The position numbers were made by a program, and so were the translations under genes. The notes beneath the pieces are model-generated. The model did no database searches and had not been told where the DNA came from. It saw nothing but the letters and a program-made list of their open reading frames with translations. Below are positions 16,821-27,440 of a DNA stretch of 64,000 nt, one piece after another. Every line of letters begins with the position of its first letter. Positions within the stretch are counted from its first letter, which is position 1. The DNA is from Comamonadaceae bacterium (GTDB taxonomy: Bacteria > Pseudomonadota > Gammaproteobacteria > Burkholderiales > Burkholderiaceae_C). The stretch lies in assembly GCA_027486755.1 (NCBI GenBank), contig JAIXOM010000045.1:124001-188000 (forward strand), written 5' to 3'.

Positions 16821-18449
16821 ATGTTAGGTTTGATGCAGAACCAGCCCTTGCTGATTTCTTCGCTCATCGTTCACGCCGAGCGCCATCACGGCGACGCGCA
16901 AATTGTTTCGCGCCGGGTGGAGGGCGACATCCACCGTTACACCTACAAGGACGCAGCGGCGCGCTCCCGGCAGGTGGCGCGGGCGCTCGATGCGATCGAG
17001 CTGGGTTTTGGCGACCGGGTGGCCACGCTGGCCTGGAACGGCCATCGCCACTTTGAGCTGTATTTCGGCGTCAGCGGCTCGGGCCGGGTGCTGCACACCA
17101 TCAACCCTCGCTTGCATCCCGACCAGATCGCCTGGATTGCCAACCATGCTGAGGACCAGGTCCTGTGCTTTGACCTGACCTTCCTGCCCATCGTGCAAGC
17201 CATCGCTGCCAAGTGCCAGACGGTGCGCCACTACATCGCCCTGTGCGGCGATGCGCATCTGCCCCAGGACAGCGGCATACCGAATTTGCAGAGTTTTGAG
17301 ACCTGGATCGGTGGACAAAGCACTGAATACGATTGGCCTGCCTTCGACGAGAACACCGCATCGAGCATGTGCTACACCAGCGGCACCACGGGCAACCCCA
17401 AGGCCGCGCTCTACAGTCATCGCTCCACCTTGCTGCATGCTTTCGGCGCGGCCTTGCCCGACGCCATGGGCCTGTCAGCCCGCGACGCGGTACTGCCGGT
17501 GGTGCCTATGTTCCATGTCAACGCCTGGGGCATTCCTTATTCGGCCGCGCTCACTGGAGCCAAGCTGGTGTTCCCAGGGCCGGGCCTGGACGGCAAGTCG
17601 GTGTACGAGTTGCTCGAAGCTGAGCAGGTGACCTATGCCGCCGGTGTGCCCACGGTTTGGCAGATGCTGCTCGGTCATATGCGGCCGGGCGGCCTGCGGT
17701 TTTCCTCGCTCAAGCGCACCGTCATCGGTGGCTCGGCCTGTCCGCCGGCCATGATCAGCGCCTTCCGCGACGACTACGGCGTCGAGGTGCTGCACGCCTG
17801 GGGCATGACCGAAATGAGCCCGCTGGGCACGGTCTGTACCCTCAAGAACAAACATTTGAGCCTGCCCGAGTCCGAGCAGATGAAGATACGGCTGAAGCAG
17901 GGGAGGGTGGTTTTCGGGGTCGACATGAAGATCGTCGACGACGAGGGCCATGAACTCCCCTGGGATGGCCAGACCTTCGGCAACCTGCTGGTGCGCGGGC
18001 CCTGGGTGATCGGCGAATACTTCAAAGGCGAGGGGGGCGACCCGCTGCAAGACGGCTGGTTCCCGACCGGCGATGTGGCCATGATCGATGCGGACGGCTA
18101 TATGCAGATCACCGACCGCAGCAAGGATGTGATCAAGTCCGGTGGCGAGTGGATCAGCTCCATCGATATAGAAAACCTGGCGGTAGCCCACCCCGATGTG
18201 GCCATGGCCGCCTGTATCGGCATGCCCCATCCCAAGTGGGACGAGAGGCCGATTGTGCTGATCGTCAAGAAGCCCGGCGCCGAACTCACCCGTGAGCAAT
18301 TGCTGGCCTTCTATGAGGGCAAGATCGCCAAGTGGCAGATCCCGGACGATGTTGTCTTTGTCGATGCCATCGCCTTGGGGGCTACCGGCAAGATCCTCAA
18401 GACCCGCTTGCGTGAGCAACTCAAGGATTACCGGTTGCCTGGCCTGTGA
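16821..18449 (+). CDS. Medium/long-chain fatty-acid-CoA ligase (AMP-forming)
   Basis: 542 aa. It activates a carboxylic acid to its CoA thioester via an acyl-AMP. Motifs: P-loop [11 protein letters not shown] (about 185-195), [30 protein letters not shown], and the C-terminal catalytic Lys in [11 protein letters not shown]. The opening [20 protein letters not shown] is typical of the broad FadD/DmdB-like group in Burkholderiales, so both fatty and thio- or aryl-substituted acids are possible substrates. GAGGG precedes the ATG. It is divergent from selO and directly upstream of the livHMGF transporter, suggesting import followed by CoA activation. Confidence 0.9.
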   Translation: MLGLMQNQPLLISSLIVHAERHHGDAQIVSRRVEGDIHRYTYKDAAARSRQVARALDAIELGFGDRVATLAWNGHRHFELYFGVSGSGRVLHTINPRLHPDQIAWIANHAEDQVLCFDLTFLPIVQAIAAKCQTVRHYIALCGDAHLPQDSGIPNLQSFETWIGGQSTEYDWPAFDENTASSMCYTSGTTGNPKAALYSHRSTLLHAFGAALPDAMGLSARDAVLPVVPMFHVNAWGIPYSAALTGAKLVFPGPGLDGKSVYELLEAEQVTYAAGVPTVWQMLLGHMRPGGLRFSSLKRTVIGGSACPPAMISAFRDDYGVEVLHAWGMTEMSPLGTVCTLKNKHLSLPESEQMKIRLKQGRVVFGVDMKIVDDEGHELPWDGQTFGNLLVRGPWVIGEYFKGEGGDPLQDGWFPTGDVAMIDADGYMQITDRSKDVIKSGGEWISSIDIENLAVAHPDVAMAACIGMPHPKWDERPIVLIVKKPGAELTREQLLAFYEGKIAKWQIPDDVVFVDAIALGATGKILKTRLREQLKDYRLPGL

Positions 18450-18568
18450 GGCGGGCCCTGCGGCTGCAGCACGCGCTGCTTGGCTATTTTTGGGCGGGCA
18501 GAATTGAGCGACCCCAAGGCGAGCTGGGCTGAGGCCCATGCTGCGCCCGATCGCCCGCTGCCAGACGT

Positions 18569-19474
18569 ATGGACTTTTTTCTTCTTTCACTGATCAACGG
18601 GCTGAGCTATGGCCTACTGCTGTTTTTGCTGTGCAGCGGGCTGACCTTGATTTACAGCCTGATGGGCGTGCTCAGCTTTGCCCATGCGGCCTTTTATGTC
18701 TTGGGCGCCTATCTGGCCTATGGTTTGAGCGTGTGGCTGGGCTTTTGGTTGGCGCTGCTGCTCGCTCCCCTGCTGGTCGGGGCCCTGGGCGCGCTGCTTG
18801 AGCGCCACCTGATGCGGCGCCTGAAGGGTCACTCAGCCGAGATGTTGATGACGTTTGCGCTGGCGCTGTTGATGCTCGAAGCGGTTCAATTGATCTGGGG
18901 CAATGCCCCGGTGGACTACCGCGTCCCAGCGGCTCTGGACGGCGCTTTGCTTGAGTTGGCCGGGGTGAGCCTGCCGGCCTACCGGATCTTCATCATGGCG
19001 GTGGCTGTGCTGGTGTTGGGGCTGCTGGCCGTTTTCTTGCGTCGCTCGCGGGTCGGTCTGGTGCTCAAGGCCGCGCTCACGCATCCGCAGATGGCGCAGG
19101 CGCTGGGCCATGATGTGCCGCGCCTGTTCACCCTGGTCTTTGCCCTGGGTTGCGGCCTGGCGGGTCTGGCCGGCGCGCTGGGCGGCAATGCTTTTGTCAC
19201 CGAGCCTGGCATGGCGGCTACTTTGGGCTCGGTGCTGTTTGTGGTGATTGTGGTCGGCGGCCTGGGCTCGCTGGGTGGCGCCTTGCTGGCCTGCCTGGTG
19301 ATCGGCTGCCTGCAAACCTTCGCCATTGGCCTGGACGCCAGCCTGGGCAGTTGGCTGGGCTTTTCCGGGCCGCTGGCGGGCATCAAGGTCAGTCAGTTGG
19401 CGCCGCTGCTGCCCTACGCTCTGATGGTGCTGGTGCTGGTGCTGCGGCCACGCGGCCTGATGGGCCAGCGCTGA
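18569..19474 (+). CDS. livH: Branched-chain/organic-acid ABC transporter permease LivH
   Basis: 301 aa, almost entirely hydrophobic with about eight membrane segments. It begins MDFFLLSLINGLSYG, with GLTLIYSLMGVLSFAHA as the LivH signature and the conserved permease loop GLAGALGGNAF...GSVLFVVIVVGGLGSLGGA. One of two permeases of a HAAT-type importer. Its TGA overlaps the livM ATG by one base. Confidence 0.93.
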   Translation: MDFFLLSLINGLSYGLLLFLLCSGLTLIYSLMGVLSFAHAAFYVLGAYLAYGLSVWLGFWLALLLAPLLVGALGALLERHLMRRLKGHSAEMLMTFALALLMLEAVQLIWGNAPVDYRVPAALDGALLELAGVSLPAYRIFIMAVAVLVLGLLAVFLRRSRVGLVLKAALTHPQMAQALGHDVPRLFTLVFALGCGLAGLAGALGGNAFVTEPGMAATLGSVLFVVIVVGGLGSLGGALLACLVIGCLQTFAIGLDASLGSWLGFSGPLAGIKVSQLAPLLPYALMVLVLVLRPRGLMGQR

Positions 19475-20667
19475 TGAGGGCCGCACGGTGGTCGGCCTTG
19501 GTGCTGCTGCTGGCTGCGCCGTTGCTCGGCTCGCAGGCCTTGGGCCTGATGGTGCAGATGGGCATTGCTGTGGTGCTGTGCCTGAGCTTTTGGCTGCTCA
19601 TGGGGCAGGGCGGCATGGTCAGCTTTGGCCATGCGCTTTACAGTGGCCTGGGGGCTTTTGCAGCCATTCATGTGCTGCGATCGCTGGGGGCATCAGGCCC
19701 CTGGGGAGCTGTACCTGCGGGTCTGCTGCTTCCCTTGTTGCCCCTGGCCGGCGGCCTGGCAGCCGCCTTCACGGCTTGGATATTCGGCTGGCTGGCTACC
19801 CGGCATGACTCGGGCACCGCCTTTGCCATGATCACCCTGGGCCTGGGTGAGCTGGTCTGGGCCGGCGCGCAGATGTTTCCCGCGGTCTTTGGCGGCGAGG
19901 CCGGCATCAGCGCCGACCGCAGCGCCGGTGCGCTCCCCGGTCGGTGGAATTGGGGCCCGGTTTGGCAGGTCTATCTGCTCACCCTGGTCTATACCCTGAC
20001 CTCGGCATGGCTGATTTACCGCTACACGCTCACGCCCATGGGTGCCCTGCTGCAGGCCGTGCGCGACAAGTCACAGCGGGTGGCATTTCTGGGGCAAGAT
20101 CCGCGGCGCATTCGGCACATCAGCTTTGTGGTGGCCGGTTTTTTTGCCGGTGTGGCTGGCGGTCTGGCCGCCCTGTTCAATGAGATTGTCAGCACCGAGG
20201 CGCTGAGCAGCCAGCGCTCAGCGGCGGTTCTGGTCTTCACCTTGATGGGCGGCCTGTCCACGTGGGTGGGTCCCGTCCTGGGCGGTGTGCTCATGGTCCT
20301 GGTGACGGTGGTGCTCTCCGGCTGGACACAGGCCTGGCTGCTCTACATGGGCCTGGCCTTCATCCTGGTCTTGCTCTTTCTGCCTGGCGGGCTTGCGTCA
20401 GGACTGGGCCGGCTCTGGCGCCACGCGCAGGACAGGCCCCTGGTCTGCGCGCTGCAGTGCCTGGCCTTGTTGGCGGCGGTGGCCGGCGCAGGGGCCGTCC
20501 TTGAAATGACCTACCAGCTCAGACTGGCTGGCACAGTGGGCTCGCAACTGAGCTACCTGGGACTTCCGCTCGATGCGCATGGGCTGGGCTATTGGCTGGC
20601 TTCCTTGTCGGTGTTTCTTCTTGGTCTGGCAGTCTGGCGCGCAGTGGCCTTCAGGGTGCAGCGATGA
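19474..20667 (+). CDS. livM: Branched-chain/organic-acid ABC transporter permease LivM with C-terminal extension
   Basis: 397 aa, longer than the 320-360 aa usual for LivM. The core has GQGGMVSFGHALYSGLGAF, the permease loop DKSQRVAFLGQDPRRIRHISF and GGLSTWVGPVLGGVL. After the normal end (about residue 310) a further stretch carries two more hydrophobic segments, at about 325-345 and 370-390, joined by EMTYQLRLAGTVGSQLSYLG. No mismatch suggests a frameshift. Its ATG overlaps the livH stop; its own stop overlaps the livG ATG as ATGA. Confidence 0.92.
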   Translation: MRAARWSALVLLLAAPLLGSQALGLMVQMGIAVVLCLSFWLLMGQGGMVSFGHALYSGLGAFAAIHVLRSLGASGPWGAVPAGLLLPLLPLAGGLAAAFTAWIFGWLATRHDSGTAFAMITLGLGELVWAGAQMFPAVFGGEAGISADRSAGALPGRWNWGPVWQVYLLTLVYTLTSAWLIYRYTLTPMGALLQAVRDKSQRVAFLGQDPRRIRHISFVVAGFFAGVAGGLAALFNEIVSTEALSSQRSAAVLVFTLMGGLSTWVGPVLGGVLMVLVTVVLSGWTQAWLLYMGLAFILVLLFLPGGLASGLGRLWRHAQDRPLVCALQCLALLAAVAGAGAVLEMTYQLRLAGTVGSQLSYLGLPLDAHGLGYWLASLSVFLLGLAVWRAVAFRVQR

Positions 20668-21428
20668 GCCAGCCGGTGCTGCAGGTGCAGGCCCTACACC
20701 GGAGCTTCGGGCTCACGCACATCCTGCGTGGGATCGACCTGGAACTGGCCGCTGGTGAGTGTCTGGCGGTCATAGGCCCGAACGGCGCTGGCAAGTCCAC
20801 CTTGTTCAATGTCATCAGCGGCGCGCTCGCCCCTTCGGCTGGCCATGTGCTTCTGCGCGGGCGCTCGATCGCCGGCCAATCGCCTGATGCCATCGCCCGT
20901 CTGGGCCTGGCGCGCAGCTTTCAGATCAGTCAGTTGTTCGAGCATCTGTCGGTGGCAGATCATCTGCGCCTGGCCTGTTTGCGCTCTCGTGGCCTGCGCT
21001 TCGATGGCTGGCGTGGGCTGCGTGGGGTGCTCGCAAAATTACCGGATGTGCAGGCTGCGCTGGCACTGTGGCTACAGCGCCTGGAGCTTGGCGATCAACA
21101 GCACTGCCTGCCGGGCGAGCTTAGCTATGCGCAGCAGCGCATGCTGGAATTGGGCATGGCCCTGGCTGGCGAGCCGCAGGTGATCTTGCTCGACGAGCCG
21201 ACCGCCGGCATGAGCCGCAGTGAGACTGCGCAGTTTGTGCAGCGCCTGCGGGCCCTGACACAGGGGCGGGCCCTGATGCTGGTCGAGCACGATATGCAGG
21301 TGGTGTTTGAGCTGGCCGACCGGGTGGCCGTCTTGCATGAAGGCAGCTTGCTGGCTTGCGGCACGCCGCAGCAGGTGCGCGGCGACGCAGCGGTGCGTAG
21401 CGTCTACTTAGGGGGGCTGCCATGCTGA
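20664..21428 (+). CDS. livG: ABC transporter ATP-binding protein LivG
   Basis: 254 aa. Walker A GPNGAGKST (38-46), signature LSYAQQRMLELGMAL (family form of LSGGQ), Walker B VILLDEPTAGMS and switch His in MLVEHDMQVV. It is a fully canonical NBD, in contrast with its LivF partner. ATG 20664 follows the livM frame with a four-base overlap; the gene itself overlaps livF by seven bases. Confidence 0.94.
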   Translation: MSQPVLQVQALHRSFGLTHILRGIDLELAAGECLAVIGPNGAGKSTLFNVISGALAPSAGHVLLRGRSIAGQSPDAIARLGLARSFQISQLFEHLSVADHLRLACLRSRGLRFDGWRGLRGVLAKLPDVQAALALWLQRLELGDQQHCLPGELSYAQQRMLELGMALAGEPQVILLDEPTAGMSRSETAQFVQRLRALTQGRALMLVEHDMQVVFELADRVAVLHEGSLLACGTPQQVRGDAAVRSVYLGGLPC

Positions 21429-22129
21429 GCGTGAGCGGGCTGCAGGTCTGTCATGGCGCCGTCCAGGCGCTGCGCGGCATCAGTTTCAGCTTGGCACCCG
21501 GACAGGTACTGGCGGTGCTGGGGCGCAACGGCAGTGGCCGCTCGAGCCTGGCGCGGGCGCTGATGGGCTTGTCTGCGGGCCGGGTGCAGGGCCGGGTGCA
21601 GTGGCTCAGTCAGGACCTGCTGGGTCTGGCACCGCACCAGATCGCCCGCTCGGGCGTGGGCTATGTGCCGGAGACGCGCGATGTTTTTCCGCTCCTGACC
21701 GTGCACCAGAACCTGCTCCTGGGCCTGCCAGGGCATCTGGTCGCTGCTGCCGAGCGCGAGCGGCTGGCCTGGGCCTATGGCTTGTTTGTTCAGTTGCAGG
21801 CACGCAGCAACACCCTGGCTGCCCAGCTGTCGGGCGGCGAGCAACAGATGCTTAGCCTGGCGCGCAGCCTGCTGGCCCGGCCACAGTTGTTGATCGTCGA
21901 CGAGCCCACCGAGGGGCTGGCTCCTGCGCTGGTGCAGACCGTGGGCCAGGTGCTGCGTGAGCAGGCCGATGCGGGCGTCGCCATCGTTCTGATGGAGCAG
22001 AAGCTAGACCTGGTGCCTGCGCTGGCCGACCGGGTGTTGGTGCTCGGCCGTGGCGAGGTGGTGTTTGACGGCACGCCGCAGACCTTGCAGCAGGCACCGC
22101 AGGTGCGAAGCCTCTGGCTGGAGGCTTGA
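21422..22129 (+). CDS. livF: ABC transporter ATP-binding protein LivF with Arg in the Walker A motif
   Basis: 235 aa. Signature LSGGEQQMLSLARSL, Walker B LLIVDEPTEGLAP and a C-terminal VLVLGRGEVVFDGTP are normal. The Walker A reads GRNGSGRSS: the ATP-binding Lys is Arg (codon CGC at 21539-21541). I recall similar GRNGxGRST forms in some Burkholderiales LivF proteins, so this is probably a natural subfamily variant rather than an error. The switch histidine is replaced by VLMEQKLD. Last gene of the transporter unit; no livK/livJ follows. Confidence 0.92.
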   Translation: MLSVSGLQVCHGAVQALRGISFSLAPGQVLAVLGRNGSGRSSLARALMGLSAGRVQGRVQWLSQDLLGLAPHQIARSGVGYVPETRDVFPLLTVHQNLLLGLPGHLVAAAERERLAWAYGLFVQLQARSNTLAAQLSGGEQQMLSLARSLLARPQLLIVDEPTEGLAPALVQTVGQVLREQADAGVAIVLMEQKLDLVPALADRVLVLGRGEVVFDGTPQTLQQAPQVRSLWLEA

Positions 22130-22337
22130 GACCCAAGGTTTTTGCCTGGTACCGCCCGCGGTCATCAGTGCGCCGCGCCACAGCACCAAGACCTTGAGGG
22201 GCGTACGGGATTAAGTGGAAACCCCAGGATCGATCATTCCCCAGCAAGGCCGAAGTCATAGATCCTTAAGCTAGCATCGCGCCTTCGCTGCGCTCTCTGC
22301 AATGGGGGCGCCTTGATTTTTTGAGAAAGGCTTCTTC

Positions 22338-22796
<459 letters not shown>

Positions 22797-22798
22797 AC

Positions 22799-25024
22799 AT
22801 GAACGCATCTTCCATGTCTTCATCACAGGGCCCTGAACTCAAGCGTCGCGAGTTTTTGGCAGCCGGCCTGAGTTTTTCCGTCGTCCTGGGCGCTGGGCTG
22901 GCCGCAAGCAGCGATCCTGCGCAGGCGCAGACAGCTGGCCTCAGAGCCAATGTGTGGGTGACCATAGGCACCGACGACTCGGTGGTGGTCATGACCCCCA
23001 CCGGCGAAATGGGCCAGGGCACTACGACAGCCCTGCCGATGATCTTGGCCGAGGAGCTCGACGCCGACTGGTCCAAGGTGCGCATCGAGTACGCGCCGCC
23101 CAACCCGCGCGTTTACGGTAATCCGCACCCCCTGCTCAACGGTGGTCAGGCCTCGCTGGCCAGCATCGCGGTGCCCGGCTACTTCACGCCACTGCGTATC
23201 GCTGGCGCCCAGGCGCGGCGGGTGCTGCTGGACGCTGCCGCCGCCCGCTGGGGTGTGCCTGTGGCTGAACTGTCCACCGCTTCGGGCGTGGTCACCCACG
23301 CCGCCAGTGGACGGCGTCTGCGCTACGGTGAGATTGCTGCCTTTGCCACCGTGCCGGCACAGTTGCCCGCCATCACCGTGGCAGATCTGAAGAAGCCCGA
23401 GGAGTACAAGCTGATCGGGCGCGCTGACTTGGGTCGTACCGATGTGCTGTCCAAGGTCAATGGTCAAGCCAAGTTCGGCATCGATGCGGTGGTGCCCGAC
23501 ATGGTTTATGCCACGGTGCTGGAGTCGCCCATGGAAGGCGCCAGACCCGGCCAGGTCAATACCGCTGAAGCCATGGCTGTGCCTGGTGTGATTCAGGTGC
23601 TGGCCCTGCCTTTTGGCGTGGCCGTCATCGCCCAGACGGTGGAAGCCAGCCGCACTGCGCGCAACGTCCTCAAGGCCAAGGTGACCTGGGATACGTCCAA
23701 TGCACGTGGCGCTGGATTTGACTCAGAAAAGGCCAAAGAAGAGTATGCCCGCCACGGTCGCTCGGCCGAGGCCAAGCCCATGAGCGCTTACAAAAAGGGC
23801 GAAGCTGACCAAGCCCTGGCCTCTGCGGCACGGGTGATAGAAGGCACCTTCTGGTCCGAGCACGCCTACCACGCCCAGCTCGAGCCCATGAACTGCGTGG
23901 CCCGGGTGGCCGCCGACGGCCAGTCGGCCGAGGTCTGGACCGGCACGCAAGCGCCGGTGCTGGCGGCGATGGCCGCCGCCGGCGTGCTCAAGACCACGCC
24001 CGACAAGATCCGGCTCAACCAGATGCTGCTCGGTGGCGGCTTCGGCCGGCGCATCACGCCGGACATCATTGCGCAGACGGTGGCCGTTGCCAACGCCAGC
24101 AAAAGGACGGTCAAGCTCATCCTGACCCGTGAGGACGACATGGCCGCCGCACGCCCGCGCCCCATGACGCACCACATCATGCGCGCCGGCCTGGATGCGC
24201 AGGGCAAGCTGGTGGGCTGGAAGCACCGCATCGTGGCCGAGAACGTGGACGCGGTGGCCGCGCCGCCGCGCTTTGCTGCGACCGGTGGCAAGGACTACAT
24301 AGGCTGGCAAGGCTCCGATCTGCCGCACTATGCCATCGCCAACTGGGAATCCGAAGGCCTGCGCGAGCAGCGTGGCATGCGGGTGCATGCTTTCCGGGGA
24401 ATCGGCGCCGGCTACAACAAGTTCGCGATCGAGTGCTTTCTCGATGAGGTGGCCCAGGCCCGCAAGATGGACCCGCTGGCCATGCGCCTGGAGCTCACAC
24501 AGAACGATGCCCGCGCCCGGGGTGTGATTGAGGCGGTGGCCGAGATGTCCGACTGGAAGCGCAAGCGCACCGGCCGTGCACTGGGCCTGGCCTTCGCTGA
24601 CTACCACGGCACGGTGGCCGCTGGCGTGGCCGAGGTGTCGCTCGATGCAAACACCGGCAAGATCACGGTGCACAACTATTGGACCGCCGCAGATCCAGGT
24701 CTGGTGGTTCACCCGGAGAGCGTGATCGGCCAATTGGAGGGCGGCGCGGTTTATGGCCTGTCAGTCGCCTTGCTGGAGGAGCTGACCATCAAGGGTGGGG
24801 CGATTCAGGAGAGCAATTTCAACGACTATCCGGTTCTGCGCATGGCTGACATGCCTGAGATCCATACCCGCATCGTGCGTTCAGGCGCAGCACCGACCGG
24901 CATGGGCGAGGCTGGTGTCGGGCCGGTGGCACCAGCCATAGCCAATGCAGTGGCTCAGCTGACCGGCAAGCGCCTGCGCGAACTGCCGATGACGCCGGCC
25001 CGGGTCAAGCGCCAGCTGGCCTGA
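22799..25024 (+). CDS. Molybdopterin-binding subunit of a molybdenum hydroxylase (IorB-like)
   Basis: 741 aa. A twin-arginine signal (KRREFLAAGLSFSVVLG) and AQAQ cleavage region at about residue 40 predict folded export to the periplasm, probably carrying the small subunit along. Motifs of the xanthine dehydrogenase large chain: GEMGQGTTTALPMILAEEL, LLGGGFGRRITPD, HAFRGIGAGYNKFAIECF, and the C-terminal GMGEAGVGPVAPAI with the candidate catalytic Glu. The split domain pattern fits isoquinoline 1-oxidoreductase beta and related aldehyde or alcohol dehydrogenases. No cytochrome, XdhC or other maturase gene is adjacent. Substrate not predictable. Confidence 0.9.
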   Translation: MNASSMSSSQGPELKRREFLAAGLSFSVVLGAGLAASSDPAQAQTAGLRANVWVTIGTDDSVVVMTPTGEMGQGTTTALPMILAEELDADWSKVRIEYAPPNPRVYGNPHPLLNGGQASLASIAVPGYFTPLRIAGAQARRVLLDAAAARWGVPVAELSTASGVVTHAASGRRLRYGEIAAFATVPAQLPAITVADLKKPEEYKLIGRADLGRTDVLSKVNGQAKFGIDAVVPDMVYATVLESPMEGARPGQVNTAEAMAVPGVIQVLALPFGVAVIAQTVEASRTARNVLKAKVTWDTSNARGAGFDSEKAKEEYARHGRSAEAKPMSAYKKGEADQALASAARVIEGTFWSEHAYHAQLEPMNCVARVAADGQSAEVWTGTQAPVLAAMAAAGVLKTTPDKIRLNQMLLGGGFGRRITPDIIAQTVAVANASKRTVKLILTREDDMAAARPRPMTHHIMRAGLDAQGKLVGWKHRIVAENVDAVAAPPRFAATGGKDYIGWQGSDLPHYAIANWESEGLREQRGMRVHAFRGIGAGYNKFAIECFLDEVAQARKMDPLAMRLELTQNDARARGVIEAVAEMSDWKRKRTGRALGLAFADYHGTVAAGVAEVSLDANTGKITVHNYWTAADPGLVVHPESVIGQLEGGAVYGLSVALLEELTIKGGAIQESNFNDYPVLRMADMPEIHTRIVRSGAAPTGMGEAGVGPVAPAIANAVAQLTGKRLRELPMTPARVKRQLA

Positions 25025-25065
25025 GCCTGGACTGTGGATTCGGCCCCGACCCGGGCCGTTTTAAG

Positions 25066-25100
25066 CGCCGCCCTAGGCCATTGGCCCGGGCGGCGTTTTT
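25066..25100 (+). terminator. Intrinsic terminator after the molybdenum hydroxylase
   Basis: Stem CGCCGCCC (25066-25073) pairs with GGGCGGCG (25088-25095), loop of 14 bases with further partial pairing (TAGGCCA/TTGGCC), then T5 at 25096-25100. Confidence 0.85.
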
Positions 25101-25182
25101 GTTCAGGGGACTGCGTATTGCAGTGCGCATTGCGAGCTGAACTGCAACCCAATTTATCGCTGGATTGGCCTTGACCTGTGCT

Positions 25183-25209
25183 TACAATGCAAGGAATCGA
25201 ACGATCGTA
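25183..25209 (+). promoter_or_regulatory. Candidate -10 box and palindromic operator ahead of the beta-oxidation island
   Basis: TACAAT at 25183-25188 without a well-spaced -35, followed at 25201-25208 by the palindrome ACGATCGT (context GAACGATCGTAC). A palindrome just downstream of a -10 is a common place for a TetR-type repressor, and such proteins often control acyl-CoA genes. The link to a particular regulator is inference only. Confidence 0.35.
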
Positions 25210-25294
25210 CTTTTTAGTCCTGAACACGGGTCGGTGCCACGCCGATCTGCGGTCTGCGACACACCATCCTTGCCCTTGAGGAAAGACTTCGAGC

Positions 25295-27403
25295 ATGACG
25301 GCACGTTATGAATTGCATGGCCCGGTGGCCGTGATCACCCTGGACAATCCGCCGGTCAACGGCCTGGGCCACGCTACACGTCTGGCCATCACCCAAGGCC
25401 TAGACCGGGCCAACGGCGACCCGGCGGTACGGGCGATCGTGCTGACCGGCGCGGGCAAGGCGTTTTCCGGCGGCGCCGACATCCGGGAGTTCGGCAAGCC
25501 GGCGGCCTTGGCGGAGCCGAACCTACTCAGCGTCATCCTGGCTTGCGAGTACTCGGCCAAGCCGGTGGTGGCGGCGCTGCATTCGGTGGCGATGGGCGGC
25601 GGGCTGGAGTTATCGCTGGGCTGTCACTACCGCATCGCAGCGCCAGCTTGCAAGGTGGCCCTGCCCGAAGTCAAGCTGGGCTTGATCCCCGGCGCAGGCG
25701 GCACCCAGCGTCTGCCGCGTGTGCTCGGCATCGAGGCGGCGCTCAATATGATCGTTTCAGGCGAGCCCGTGGCCAGCGAACTGCTGATGCAGGTACCCGG
25801 GCAGAAGCTGTTCAATCGACTGGCAAGCTCAGCCGAGCAGCTGATGACTGAGGCGCTGGCTTTGGCCCAGGAGGTGGCCGATGTGCGGCCGCTGCCTCTG
25901 GTGCGCCATTTGCCCTGCCAGCATCCGCAGGGCCAGGCTTATTTCCAGTTTGCGCGCAATATGGTCGCCGCCCAGGCCCGCAACCTGCCTGCGCCCTTGA
26001 AGTGCGTGGACGCGATCGAGATCGCCACCACCGCCGCCCATTTTGAAGAGGGCATGCTGCGCGAACGCGAGATGTTCATCAACCTGATGTGGACGCCGCA
26101 GTCGCGCGCTCTGCGGCACCTCTTTGCCGCCGAGCGGGCCGCCTCCAAGGTGGCCGATGTGCCTGAGGACACGCCCAAGCGCCCCATTGCCTCGGTGGCG
26201 ATCATCGGTGCGGGCACCATGGGCGGGGGCATCGCGATGAACTTTCTCAATGCCGGCATTGCGGTGCGCCTGCTCGAGATGAAGCAAGAGGCGCTCGATC
26301 GCGGCCTGGCCACGATACGCAAGAACTACGAGGCCCAGGTCAGCAAGGGCAAGCTCAAGGCCGACAAATACCAGGAGCGTATGGCCTTGCTCTCCAGCAC
26401 GCTGGACTACGCCGACCTTGCACAGGCTGATTTGGTGATTGAAGCCGTGTTTGAAGACATGGGCGTCAAGGAGCAGGTGTTTGCACAGCTCGACAAGGTG
26501 TGCAAGAGCGGCGCTATTTTGGCCAGCAACACCTCCACGCTGGACCTCAACCGCATCGCTGCGTTCACGCGTCGCCCGCAGGACGTGATCGGCACGCATT
26601 TTTTCAGCCCAGCCAATGTGATGAAGCTGCTCGAGGTGGTGCGCGGGCAGCAGACCGGCAAGGATGTGTTGGCCACGGTGATGGCGGTGGCCAAGAAGAT
26701 CAAGAAGACGGCGGTGGTCTCGGGCGTCTGCGATGGCTTCATTGGCAACCGCATGATCGAGCAGTACGCCCGCCAAGCCGGCTTTTTGCTGGACGAGGGC
26801 TGCACCCCGGCGCAGGTCGACCGGGCGGTGGAGAAATTCGGCTTTGCCATGGGACCGTTTCGCATGGGCGATCTGGCCGGCAATGACATCGGTTGGGCCA
26901 TACGCAAGCGTCGTTATGTCGAGCACCCAGGCCTGCGCTACAGCAAGACGGCTGATTTGCTCTGCGAACTCGGCCGCTTCGGGCAAAAAACCGGCGCGGG
27001 GTGGTACGACTATGCCCCTGGCAAGCGCGAGCCTGTGCCCAGCGCGCAGGTGCTGCAGATGATCGAGCAGCACCGCAGTGCTTTGGGCATCAAGCCCCGC
27101 AAGATCGACGATCAGGAGATCGTGCAGCGGCTGGTGTTTTCGCTGGTCAATGAGGCTGCGCACATCCTGCAAGAGGGCATTGCGGCGCGCGCCAGCGATA
27201 TTGACATGGTCTACATCACCGGCTACGGCTTTCCCTTCTGGCGCGGCGGGCCGATGCTCTATGCCGACAGCCTGGGGCTGTTCAACGTGGTGCAGGCCAT
27301 GAAGCGCTTTGCCACCAATCCGCTGGACGATGCTGCTTTCTGGCAGCCGGCCCCTCTGCTGGCCCAACTGGTGGCCGAGGGCAAAACCTTCAACAACGCG
27401 TGA
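25295..27403 (+). CDS. FadB-like enoyl-CoA hydratase/3-hydroxyacyl-CoA dehydrogenase fusion
   Basis: 702 aa. The N-terminal crotonase domain (about 1-190) has [16 protein letters not shown] and the catalytic region [18 protein letters not shown]. The NAD-binding domain starts at about residue 300 with [14 protein letters not shown]; HxxxPxxxMxLxEV appears as [15 protein letters not shown]. Two C-terminal helical domains complete the dehydrogenase. It performs the two middle steps of beta-oxidation. Length and order match the FadJ/FadB family. TTGAGGAAAGAC precedes the ATG. First gene of a long plus-strand acyl-CoA island; a thiolase follows 37 bases later. Confidence 0.93.
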   Translation: MTARYELHGPVAVITLDNPPVNGLGHATRLAITQGLDRANGDPAVRAIVLTGAGKAFSGGADIREFGKPAALAEPNLLSVILACEYSAKPVVAALHSVAMGGGLELSLGCHYRIAAPACKVALPEVKLGLIPGAGGTQRLPRVLGIEAALNMIVSGEPVASELLMQVPGQKLFNRLASSAEQLMTEALALAQEVADVRPLPLVRHLPCQHPQGQAYFQFARNMVAAQARNLPAPLKCVDAIEIATTAAHFEEGMLREREMFINLMWTPQSRALRHLFAAERAASKVADVPEDTPKRPIASVAIIGAGTMGGGIAMNFLNAGIAVRLLEMKQEALDRGLATIRKNYEAQVSKGKLKADKYQERMALLSSTLDYADLAQADLVIEAVFEDMGVKEQVFAQLDKVCKSGAILASNTSTLDLNRIAAFTRRPQDVIGTHFFSPANVMKLLEVVRGQQTGKDVLATVMAVAKKIKKTAVVSGVCDGFIGNRMIEQYARQAGFLLDEGCTPAQVDRAVEKFGFAMGPFRMGDLAGNDIGWAIRKRRYVEHPGLRYSKTADLLCELGRFGQKTGAGWYDYAPGKREPVPSAQVLQMIEQHRSALGIKPRKIDDQEIVQRLVFSLVNEAAHILQEGIAARASDIDMVYITGYGFPFWRGGPMLYADSLGLFNVVQAMKRFATNPLDDAAFWQPAPLLAQLVAEGKTFNNA

Positions 27404-27440
27404 GCCGGGCCGCAGCCCGTTTGCAGGAGCTATTCGCATC

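Noticed and set aside
17475-18590. 371-codon open frame antisense to the acyl-CoA ligase
   Set aside because: The ligase motifs on the plus strand are complete; the antisense frame is not protein-like.
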